From Selenomonas ruminantium subsp. lactilytica TAM6421 (GTDB lineage: Bacteria; Bacillota; Negativicutes; Selenomonadales; Selenomonadaceae): 64,000 bases of DNA. Location of the stretch: NCBI RefSeq assembly GCF_000284095.1, contig NC_017068.1, positions 558,001 to 622,000 of the forward strand, given 5' to 3'. The notes under the pieces are model-generated. The model was not told where the DNA came from, did no database searches, and was given only the letters and a program-made list of their open reading frames with translations. This document shows positions 1-6,070 of this stretch, piece after piece; position 1 is the first letter of the stretch; each line of letters begins with the position of its first letter. The position numbers and the translations under genes are program-made.

Positions 1-1
1 T

Positions 2-130
2 GGCATCAGCGATGAGAATCTGAAACTGGCTCTGCGGCAGGCAATCTACCGCAAGCCGGCAGAACATTTATTTACCGATAGAGAGAATACCGCGCGGGAC
101 AGCCGCGCCATGTATCAGGTGGGAGGCTAA
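2..130 (+). CDS. moaA: MoaA C-terminus (GTP 3',8-cyclase), partial
   Basis: This is the last 42 codons of an open frame that enters from outside the window and ends with GG before the stop. A C-terminal Gly-Gly tail preceded by an LRQAIYRKPAEH-like helix is typical of MoaA, the radical SAM enzyme that makes the first intermediate of molybdopterin synthesis; the GG tail takes part in catalysis in that family. The next gene starts 6 bp downstream and is also a molybdenum cofactor gene, which supports the call. The radical SAM domain itself lies outside the window, so the assignment rests on the tail and the context. Confidence 0.72.
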   Translation, partial: GISDENLKLALRQAIYRKPAEHLFTDRENTARDSRAMYQVGG

Positions 131-136
131 GTTTTA

Positions 137-1072
137 ATGGGCAAGATTCATGCGTTGTGCACCAGCGAGAAAAAGGGCACCCTCAAGACGCAGGTGGATA
201 AAGTCATTTTTGCAACGGAATGGGGCATCCAGGGGGATGCCCATGCAGGCAAATGGCATCGGCAGGTGAGTTTCCTGGGCTTGCAGGAAATCGAGAACTT
301 CCGCAAGCTGGGAGCCCAGGTGGAGTTCGGTGCCTTTGGGGAAAATATCGTGGCCGAAGGCTTTCGCTTCAAGGAGCTGCCTGTGGGCACCCGCCTGAAG
401 GCTGGTGAGGCTTACTTTGAAATCACCCAGATCGGCAAGGAATGCCATAAGGGCTGTGCCATCCGGGAACAGGTGGGCGACTGCATCATGCCCCGGGAAG
501 GTATATTCGGACGGGTGCTCCATGGCGGCGAAGTCAAGGTGGGGGATGAACTGGAAATCCTGCAGCCCGGGGAGAAACTGCCTTTGGAGGCAGCCATCAT
601 CACCGCCAGCGACAAGGGCAGCCGCGGGGAACGTGTAGACGAAAGCGGCGTGAAGGTGGCCGAAATGCTCACCGCTGCGGGGTATACCGTGGTGGAGAAG
701 ACCATCCTTCCCGACGAGCAGACACAGATTGAAGAAAAAATGCGGGAACTGGCGGCAAGGGGCATTGCCCTGATTGCCACCACCGGCGGCACAGGCTTTT
801 CCCCCCGGGATATCACCCCAGAGGCAACGCTGGCGGTCTGTGAAAGACTGGCCCCCGGCATCCCCGAAGCCATGCGATCCCTGTCCTTGAAAATCACGGA
901 TAGAGCCATGCTCAGCCGTGCCCAGGCCGGCATCTGCCGCCGCAGCCTCATCGTGAACCTGCCCGGCAGCAGGAAGGCCGTGGAAGAATGCTTAGGCTTC
1001 ATCCTGCCGCCCCTGCAACACGGCATCGACATCCTGCGCGGTGAAGTAGGCGAATGCGGGCGGCATAAGTAA
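137..1072 (+). CDS. MOSC domain - MogA/MoaB fusion protein (molybdopterin adenylyltransferase)
   Basis: A 311-residue protein with two domains. Residues 1-145 form a MOSC domain with the conserved Cys region GKECHKGCAI (about 100-109) and the GDCIMPREGIFGRV block. Residues 150-311 form a MogA/MoaB domain starting EAAIITASDKGSRG, with the TTGGTGFSPRD signature at about 215-225. MogA adenylylates molybdopterin before metal insertion, and MOSC domains handle sulfur for molybdenum enzymes. The fusion would couple cofactor activation with sulfur or metal handling in the cytoplasm. It lies 6 bp after moaA and probably shares its transcript. A bidirectional terminator follows at 1082-1121. Confidence 0.9.
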   Translation: MGKIHALCTSEKKGTLKTQVDKVIFATEWGIQGDAHAGKWHRQVSFLGLQEIENFRKLGAQVEFGAFGENIVAEGFRFKELPVGTRLKAGEAYFEITQIGKECHKGCAIREQVGDCIMPREGIFGRVLHGGEVKVGDELEILQPGEKLPLEAAIITASDKGSRGERVDESGVKVAEMLTAAGYTVVEKTILPDEQTQIEEKMRELAARGIALIATTGGTGFSPRDITPEATLAVCERLAPGIPEAMRSLSLKITDRAMLSRAQAGICRRSLIVNLPGSRKAVEECLGFILPPLQHGIDILRGEVGECGRHK

Positions 1073-1081
1073 ATATACGCG

Positions 1082-1121
1082 AAAAACACGCTACAATCTC
1101 AAGGTACTGTAGCGTGTTTTT
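1082..1121. terminator. Bidirectional Rho-independent terminator
   Basis: A 14-bp perfect stem (AAAAACACGCTACA with TGTAGCGTGTTTTT) and a 12-nt loop sit between the convergent MOSC-MogA gene and flgE1. The arms carry A and T runs, so it can end transcripts from both sides. Confidence 0.88.
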
Positions 1122-1124
1122 GTA

Positions 1125-3131
1125 TTAACGTTTCATATTGATCATGGTTTCGAGCATTTCATCACTGACCGTGATGATCTTGGAATTGGATTGGAAACCT
1201 CGTTGGGTGATGATCATATCGGAGAATTCGTTGGCGATATCGACGTTGGACATTTCAAGAGCAGAAGCAGTAATAGTTACGCCTAAGTCAGAAGCTGTGT
1301 GCGGTGTTGGTTCTTTCCCCTCAGGAAAAGAATTCATTGATGCTTGATAAAGACTACTTCCAATTTTGGTAAGGCCTGAAGCATTAGTAAACTGTGCAAT
1401 AGCAATTTGTGCTTCTGTTTGTTTTACACCATTAGTATAAGTAGCAATGATAGTTCCGGAACTATCAATGGACACAGTTTTCAATGTACCCGCTGCATTC
1501 CCATCAGTAGTAGAACTAATCGTGTTTCCTCCAGAAAATTGCGTTAAGCCTGCCAAATTAATTGCTACGGATTGATCATCTGCTCCATTTGTGTAGCCTA
1601 ATGATAACGTGCCATCTCCTGAAACATATTTGCCATTTTCATCGAACGTTAATGATGTCTTATTAAGCGTCACTGATGTAGTTGTACCGTCAGTTTCTGC
1701 AATAGTCGTAGACTTTGCTCCATTAGCTAAGCTTAATTCCCATGTATTGCTAGCAGTCTTGGTAATGATTACTGGCACTGAATGCGACTTACCAAGGCTG
1801 TCATAAACGGTTGATGTCGTGGTTATAGAAGGGTAGAAAGTTTCCGTGCTAGAATAATCCACCCCGGAGAGTCCCGTTAACGTTGTCCCATCACTAGTAA
1901 CAATAGAAACTGATTTTACCTCACTTCCACTAAACAAGAATGTCCCCGGATCGGAACGCGCAATAGTCTCTACATTAGATGTTGAAGTCTTAGTATAGCT
2001 GCTACCTAAAGTTGCAGTAGAATCAGCAGTCGTTTTATGCGTAATCCCATCTATTTTCGTACTTTCTGCAGTAATAGTTGCACCTACATCAGCCGTTCCA
2101 CCAGTAACAGTGAGCGACAATGTAAAAGTATCATTTACAGACCATGCTCCATTAGGCGGAGTAGGCACAGTCACGCTTGTCACATTATCATCACCCGTAG
2201 AATCAAATGTTAATTTAACGTTTCCATCGGGAAGCGATTGTACTTCACTAATTGTCTTGGTGGCCGTGTATATGCTACCAATTTTATATGTACCTGAATT
2301 AAGCGCTGCAGTAGTACCAGTTGCATCCATATCAATATAGCTACCGGGGATGGCATACTTCAATTTAATTTCACCATCATCGCTACCTGTTATTGAACTT
2401 ACAGTGTCTGTCCAAATATCACCTGCAGCACTACCCGTTGTAAAGGTTTTTCCCGGATCTGCGACCTCTGTTGTACCATCAGCCAAGGTAATTGTAATAA
2501 CACCTGCGGCTTCTACAGGTGAATATGATGTTGTATTCGTTGTAGTCCCATCAGCATAACTAACAATGATGCTACCTATTTCATATCCAGTAGTAGTAGC
2601 GTTTATATTATTACTATATGTTGATGTTGTAGTTAATGTAGGATCCATGCTTTTGCCAGCAGCGATAGTTATATTTCCAACATCTCCTGTCGAATTTAAA
2701 ACACCATTTTCAGCCATCCACCCCTGAACATACATACCATTCCCAGGCAATACATAGTTACCATCAGCGTCAAACTCAAATGCACCATCACGGGTATAGT
2801 ACGTTTCATCCCCCGATTTTACAATGAATAGCCCATTTCCTGACAAACACAAATCTGTATTTTTTCCTGTAGCTTGTACAGAACCATCAGTAAAAATTGT
2901 ATCTATACTTGCTACACCAACCCCCAAGCCTATTTGCTTAGGATTGGTACCACCAATGTTTTCCGTAGGTGAAGACGCACCTGATTGTGTTTGACTCAAC
3001 GTATCAGCAAAAGTCACGCGACTGGATTTGAAGCCTGTGGTATTCACATTGGCGATATTATTGCCAATAACATCCATTCTGGTCTGATGGCCTTTTACAC
3101 CGGAAACTCCCGAATACAGCGAACGCATCAT
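1125..3131 (-). CDS. flgE: Flagellar hook protein FlgE, copy 1 (long form, 668 aa)
   Basis: Structural subunit of the flagellar hook, exported through the flagellar type III system. The N-terminus (MMRSLYSGVSGVKGHQTRMD, then GNNIANVNTTGFKS) is the rod/hook signature. The C-terminus (SNVDIANEFSDMIITQRGFQ and ETMINMKR) is the FlgE C-terminal helix. Residues of roughly 140-560 are a long Thr/Ser/Gly-rich domain with low-complexity beta-type sequence, the surface-exposed part of hooks. At 668 aa it is long for the family (usually 400-550). The first 100 and last 110 residues nearly match the second copy at 4150-5697, while the middle does not align. The start has an AAAGGAGAG ribosome site. The coding sequence is visibly more AT-rich in the middle than neighbouring genes. 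The two copies diverge from a recombinase cassette, so only one may be expressed at a time. Confidence 0.93.
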   Translation of the reverse strand: MMRSLYSGVSGVKGHQTRMDVIGNNIANVNTTGFKSSRVTFADTLSQTQSGASSPTENIGGTNPKQIGLGVGVASIDTIFTDGSVQATGKNTDLCLSGNGLFIVKSGDETYYTRDGAFEFDADGNYVLPGNGMYVQGWMAENGVLNSTGDVGNITIAAGKSMDPTLTTTSTYSNNINATTTGYEIGSIIVSYADGTTTNTTSYSPVEAAGVITITLADGTTEVADPGKTFTTGSAAGDIWTDTVSSITGSDDGEIKLKYAIPGSYIDMDATGTTAALNSGTYKIGSIYTATKTISEVQSLPDGNVKLTFDSTGDDNVTSVTVPTPPNGAWSVNDTFTLSLTVTGGTADVGATITAESTKIDGITHKTTADSTATLGSSYTKTSTSNVETIARSDPGTFLFSGSEVKSVSIVTSDGTTLTGLSGVDYSSTETFYPSITTTSTVYDSLGKSHSVPVIITKTASNTWELSLANGAKSTTIAETDGTTTSVTLNKTSLTFDENGKYVSGDGTLSLGYTNGADDQSVAINLAGLTQFSGGNTISSTTDGNAAGTLKTVSIDSSGTIIATYTNGVKQTEAQIAIAQFTNASGLTKIGSSLYQASMNSFPEGKEPTPHTASDLGVTITASALEMSNVDIANEFSDMIITQRGFQSNSKIITVSDEMLETMINMKR

Positions 3132-3171
3132 GATAAATCTCTCCTTTACATCAGCTGTTGTTGCAAATCAA

Positions 3172-3217
3172 GCGACGTTCCTTGTCAAGTCCGTTCCTGC
3201 CAATCCCTGCCGAACGG
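3172..3217 (-). promoter_or_regulatory. flgE1 leader: GGATT-loop hairpin and shared 17-mer (CsrA-like sites)
   Basis: Read on the minus strand, CCGTTC (3217-3212) pairs with GAACGG (3196-3191) around a loop containing CAGGGATT. Then comes TTGACAAGGAACGTCGC (3188-3172), identical to the flgE2 leader, and further on the ribosome site. CAGGGAT and ACAAGGA fit the CsrA RNA consensus (ACARGGAUG-like, GGA in a loop). The flgE2 leader has the same loop on a different stem sequence, which is compensatory change. That CsrA binds here is inference. Confidence 0.5.
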
Positions 3218-3245
3218 TATATAGTTTTTCCCTATGATTAGGCAC

Positions 3246-3273
3246 CGTTCAAAAAACTATACTTTTTTGAAAA
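3246..3273. repeat. Left recombination site (inverted repeat) of the invertible segment
   Basis: The 17-mer at 3257-3273 is the exact reverse complement of TTTTCAAAAAAGTATAG at 4007-4023. The site is itself a near-palindrome: TTCAAAAAA (3248-3256), CTATAC, TTTTTTGAA (3263-3271). The layout of two 12-nt half sites around a 2-nt centre (AT) is the layout of Hin/Gin crossover sites. The serine recombinase gene lies between the two repeats. Confidence 0.8.
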
Positions 3274-3295
3274 TATCCTCTTAAAATAGATGATA
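3267..3295 (+). promoter_or_regulatory. Candidate promoter of the recombinase gene, overlapping the crossover site
   Basis: TTGAAA (3267-3272), a 17-nt spacer and ATGATA (3290-3295), followed by AGGAGG 9 nt before the recombinase ATG. The -35 element lies inside the left recombination site, so a bound recombinase would cover it and could repress its own gene. The -10 match is modest. Confidence 0.45.
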
Positions 3296-3317
3296 TATAT
3301 TTTTAGGAGGTAGATTT

Positions 3318-3914
3318 ATGATAAAAAATTATGGATATGTACGTGTCAGCACCAAGGAACAGAATCCGGATCGTCAGTTGAAGGCTATGGCAGAAGCTGG
3401 CATTGAGTGCAAAAACATCTTCATGGACAAGGAATCCGGCAAGGATTTCGATCGTCCGGCGTATAAACGGATGCTGCGCAAGTTGACTAAGGACTCCGTA
3501 CTGTTTATAAAATCCATTGATCGCTTAGGCCGTAATTATCGAGAAATCATGGAAGAGTGGCGCTATATCACCCAGATAAAGGGGGCAGACATTGTGGTGC
3601 TGGCTATGCCTGTGCTGGATACGCGCCGTCATAAAAATCTGATGGGCACCTTTATCAGTGATCTGGTACTTCAGCTGCTATCTTTTGTGGCAGAAAATGA
3701 GCGTTGTAATATACGTCAGCGTCAGGCAGAGGGTATCGCTGCTGCAAAGAAAAAGGGCGTGCGCTTTGGCCGCCCTCAAAAACCAGTTCCGGATAATTTT
3801 CATTTGCAATGCAAACTTTGGCACAGCGGCCAGTGCACGCTGGCACAGGCCGCTGCCGCTTGTCAAATGCCGCTTTCGACGTTTTATAGCAAGTGCAGAG
3901 ATGTGATGAAATAG
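3318..3914 (+). CDS. Hin/Pin-like serine recombinase (DNA invertase)
   Basis: A 198-residue small serine recombinase, the size of Hin and Gin. The resolvase domain (residues 4-140) has the catalytic serine in YVRVSTKEQ (Ser11) and the arginine motif DRLGRN (about 68-73). The C-terminal region (about 160-195) reads as a resolvase-type helix-turn-helix (CTLAQAAAACQMPLSTFYSK). Enzymes of this size invert DNA between short inverted sites. Here the gene is bracketed by a perfect 17-bp inverted repeat (3257-3273 and 4007-4023) and lies between two divergent flgE genes. The simplest role is inversion of the 3.26-4.02 kb segment and switching of hook gene expression. It has a strong ribosome site (AGGAGG). 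No Fis-type enhancer could be identified. Confidence 0.92.
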   Translation: MIKNYGYVRVSTKEQNPDRQLKAMAEAGIECKNIFMDKESGKDFDRPAYKRMLRKLTKDSVLFIKSIDRLGRNYREIMEEWRYITQIKGADIVVLAMPVLDTRRHKNLMGTFISDLVLQLLSFVAENERCNIRQRQAEGIAAAKKKGVRFGRPQKPVPDNFHLQCKLWHSGQCTLAQAAAACQMPLSTFYSKCRDVMK

Positions 3915-3928
3915 GATACAAAAGATGT

Positions 3929-3943
3929 AATTTTGTGAAAATA
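3929..3943 (+). promoter_or_regulatory. CodY-box-like site upstream of the flgE2-directed promoter
   Basis: AATTTTGTGAAAATA matches the CodY consensus AATTTTCWGAAAATT at 13 of 15 positions. It ends 11 nt before the sigma-28-like -35 element. The CodY protein at 47466-48242 has the same recognition helix region as the Bacillus protein. AT-rich DNA gives chance matches, but this is the best match seen in the window. Confidence 0.5.
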
Positions 3944-3954
3944 AAATTTTTACT

Positions 3955-3981
3955 TAAGAAAATTCCCATTTGCTCCGATAA
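3955..3981 (+). promoter_or_regulatory. Sigma-28-like flagellar promoter inside the invertible segment, reading toward flgE2
   Basis: TAAGAAAA (3955-3962), an exact 11-nt spacer, then TCCGATAA (3974-3981). The consensus is TAAAGTTT-N11-GCCGATAA, so the -10 matches 7 of 8 positions; the -35 keeps TAA. It lies between the recombinase stop and the right inverted repeat. It faces flgE2 in this orientation and would face flgE1 after inversion. No comparable promoter was found in either flgE leader outside the segment. Confidence 0.55.
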
Positions 3982-4006
3982 ACATTGTAGATTAGGGAAG
4001 AAAAGC

Positions 4007-4023
4007 TTTTCAAAAAAGTATAG
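4007..4023. repeat. Right recombination site (inverted repeat) of the invertible segment
   Basis: TTTTCAAAAAAGTATAG, the exact inverse of 3257-3273. Its other half site (AGGTTTCAAAAA) is less symmetric than on the left. The homology to the left flank resumes at 4043-4060 (CATAGG, AAAAACTATA) and continues through the leader into the flgE coding region. Confidence 0.8.
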
Positions 4024-4063
4024 GTTTCAAAAAACTTTCTTTCCATAGGAAAAAACTATAAAC

Positions 4064-4110
4064 GCCGTCATGCAAGGATTCGCAGCACGGCATTTGACAA
4101 GGAACGTCGC
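4064..4110 (+). promoter_or_regulatory. flgE2 leader: GGATT-loop hairpin and shared 17-mer (CsrA-like sites)
   Basis: GCCGT (4064-4068) pairs with ACGGC (4087-4091), and inside it TGC (4071-4073) pairs with GCA (4082-4084), exposing the loop AAGGATTC. TTGACAAGGAACGTCGC at 4094-4110 is identical to the flgE1 leader. Outer stems differ between the two copies yet both pair. CAAGGAT and ACAAGGA fit the CsrA consensus. Control by CsrA is inferred. Confidence 0.5.
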
Positions 4111-4149
4111 CTAGTTCTAACAGTGTATGGGATAAAGGAGAGATTTATC

Positions 4150-5697
4150 ATGATGCGTTCGTTATACTCTGGTGTTTCCGGTGTAAAAGGTCATCAAACC
4201 CGTATGGATGTTGTAGGCAACAACATAGCTAATGTCAATACTACTGGTTTTAAATCCGGTCGTGTAACCTTTGCAGATACTTTGAGTCAGACGCAGTCCA
4301 GCGCAAGTGCTCCAACAGGTAATTTAGGTGGTACCAATCCTAAGCAAATTGGCTTGGGCGTAGGGGTAGCGACTATTGATACATTGTTCACTGATGGTGC
4401 AGTGCAAGCTACGGGAAAAAATACGGATTTGTGTCTGTCAGGTAATGGCCTGTTTGTTGTGAAAAGCGGCAGCGAAACCTATTATACCCGCAATGGCGCT
4501 TTTGAATTTGATGAAAGCGGCAATTATGTTCTGCCGGGAAATGGCATGAAAGTACAGGGGTGGATGGGAACAGACGGTGTAGTGTCAACCACCGGAGCCA
4601 TAGAGGATATTGTCATTCAAACAGGTAAGTCAATGGCAGCAAAGGCTTCAGAAAAAGTAACGTATAGTTATAATTTAAAAGCCAATCCACCAGTTGTCAC
4701 GCAATATTCCTTTACCGATGGTACTAACTCCTATACCAGAACTACCGATGGTTATTGGATTGAGGCATCGGCAACGCAGCCTGTTACGGTTACGTTTAGT
4801 GATGGCACTAAAACTACATATACTTCAGGCACATATACAATCGGTCGCTCTTTACCTGTAACTACGTCATTTAATTTTTATGATAGTTTGGGTTCTGTGC
4901 ATACAGCTACAGTCTTACTGGAAAAGGCTGACGTAGGAACCTTGCAATATACAGATACTAATGGTGATACTATCACAAAAACAGGTACTGCTTGGTCAGT
5001 TTTATTAGGCTCTACAGTAGATGTTGCAGAAACAGACGGTTCTACAACACATTATGATTTAGGTGGAAATACTTTAACCTTTGATGAAGATGGTATTTTG
5101 CGTGAAGCTACTAGTTTTGCTACCCCTACGACATTAACAGCTGATCCAAATACAACGGTAACCACCCCGTCGTATACACCAAGCCAAGTCGGTACTACAA
5201 GTGCGGCTACTATTGCTTTGACCGCTACCATTACTGCACCTAACGGATCTAGCACGCCACAATCAATGACACTGGACTATAGTGGTGTGACATCCTATGC
5301 GGATATTAATACCGTCAATGCGGATGCGGATGGCAATGCAGCCGGTACTTTGAAGAGCATATCAATAGATAGTTCCGGTGTTATTACTGGCGTATACACC
5401 AATAGTGTTAGGCAGTCTGAGGCGCAGGTGGCAATTGCTCAATTCTCCAACGCATCTGGTCTTACCAAAACAGGCAGCAGTTTGTATCAGACATCTAATA
5501 ACTCCGGTACACCTAATATAAAGGCTGCAGCTGACCTTGGCTGTTCCATCACCCCGTCCGCCCTCGAAATGTCCAACGTGGATATCGCTAACGAATTCTC
5601 CGACATGATCATCACCCAGCGTGGTTTCCAGTCCAATTCCAAGATTATCACCACCAGTGACGAAATGCTTGAAACCATGATCAATATGAAACGGTAA
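4150..5697 (+). CDS. flgE: Flagellar hook protein FlgE, copy 2 (515 aa)
   Basis: Second hook subunit gene, oriented away from copy 1. The start is the ATGATG 8 nt after AAAGGAGAG, identical to the start context of copy 1; an upstream in-frame start at 4123 has no ribosome site. Residues 1-100 and the last 110 residues are almost the same as copy 1, including the GNNIANVNTTGFKSG signature and the SNVDIANEFSDMIITQRGFQ end. The central domain (about 150-400) is shorter and unrelated at sequence level, so the two hooks would share assembly interfaces but differ on the surface. In the orientation sequenced it lies downstream of the sigma-28-like promoter at 3955-3981 and is predicted to be the expressed copy. 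A terminator-like hairpin follows at 5707. Confidence 0.94.
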   Translation: MMRSLYSGVSGVKGHQTRMDVVGNNIANVNTTGFKSGRVTFADTLSQTQSSASAPTGNLGGTNPKQIGLGVGVATIDTLFTDGAVQATGKNTDLCLSGNGLFVVKSGSETYYTRNGAFEFDESGNYVLPGNGMKVQGWMGTDGVVSTTGAIEDIVIQTGKSMAAKASEKVTYSYNLKANPPVVTQYSFTDGTNSYTRTTDGYWIEASATQPVTVTFSDGTKTTYTSGTYTIGRSLPVTTSFNFYDSLGSVHTATVLLEKADVGTLQYTDTNGDTITKTGTAWSVLLGSTVDVAETDGSTTHYDLGGNTLTFDEDGILREATSFATPTTLTADPNTTVTTPSYTPSQVGTTSAATIALTATITAPNGSSTPQSMTLDYSGVTSYADINTVNADADGNAAGTLKSISIDSSGVITGVYTNSVRQSEAQVAIAQFSNASGLTKTGSSLYQTSNNSGTPNIKAAADLGCSITPSALEMSNVDIANEFSDMIITQRGFQSNSKIITTSDEMLETMINMKR

Positions 5698-5706
5698 AAT
5701 AAAATG

Positions 5707-5735
5707 ACCGGCAGTTCCAAGGAGCTGCCGGTTTT
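5707..5735 (+). terminator. Terminator after flgE2
   Basis: ACCGGCAG and CTGCCGGT form an 8-bp stem with a 10-nt loop (TTCCAAGGAG), followed by only four T residues. It begins 9 nt after the flgE2 stop, so it may be leaky. Confidence 0.65.
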
Positions 5736-5774
5736 GCGTTGCAAAGTAGTTTTAGGCGTTTTGGATAACAAAAA

Positions 5775-5920
5775 GCCACGGAGTGGGATTGACTCCGTGG
5801 CCTCTAGGGAAGGGATGATAAAAAATTTGAGAAATGGGAAGCAAGAAGGGTGGGATTATTCCTTCTTGTTTAGGGAATCAATAGGATTAGCAACTTGGGG
5901 GATTAACCAAGTATTTCCTA
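5775..5920 (+). ncRNA. Three-hairpin structured RNA with GGGATT loops (candidate CsrA-binding RNA)
   Basis: The 373-nt gap between flgE2 and the M48 protease gene holds three strong hairpins. H1: GCCACGGAG/CTCCGTGGC at 5775-5801, loop TGGGATTGA. H2: CAAGAAGG/CCTTCTTG at 5842-5868, loop GTGGGATTATT. H3: ACTTGG/CCAAGT at 5893-5912, loop GGGATTAA, inside an outer TAGGGAAT/ATTTCCTA stem (5871-5920). Additional AGGGA and GGGA motifs lie between them (5806-5815). Repeated GGA in loops is how CsrB/RsmZ-type RNAs bind CsrA, and the flgE leaders carry similar loops. No clear promoter or terminator of its own was found, so it could also be part of the flgE2 transcript. Read on the minus strand, H1 is followed by five T residues and could be a terminator for that strand, but no gene was seen there. 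The rest of the gap shows nothing convincing. Confidence 0.4.
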
Positions 5921-6070
5921 TCGACAAACATATAATAGCAAAGTTTTATGAAAAAAATATGTAACTGCGGTTACAAAAGGATTAAAATCGGAATTTTTTT
6001 TCAGGAAATAATTTTTCTTTAGCAACTATTCGCTCTGTGTTACAATAAGAGTGGAAATGAGGTGCTAATC

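Noticed and set aside
3257-4023. The recombinase cassette as an integrative element or prophage remnant
   Set aside because: No other phage or mobile gene is present, the repeats are inverted and close to the gene, and the outer flanks are two related flgE leaders. An invertible segment fits better.
4094-4099. TTGACA in the flgE leaders as a -35 promoter element
   Set aside because: Neither copy has a proper -10 at 16-18 nt. The whole 17-mer is conserved, which fits an RNA element better.
5704-5964. An 86-codon plus-strand frame after flgE2
   Set aside because: It runs through the terminator and the three hairpins, has no ribosome site and reads like no protein.
5990-6010. A CodY-box-like sequence before the M48 protease
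   Set aside because: Only about 11 of 15 positions match, in a very T-rich stretch; chance is more likely.
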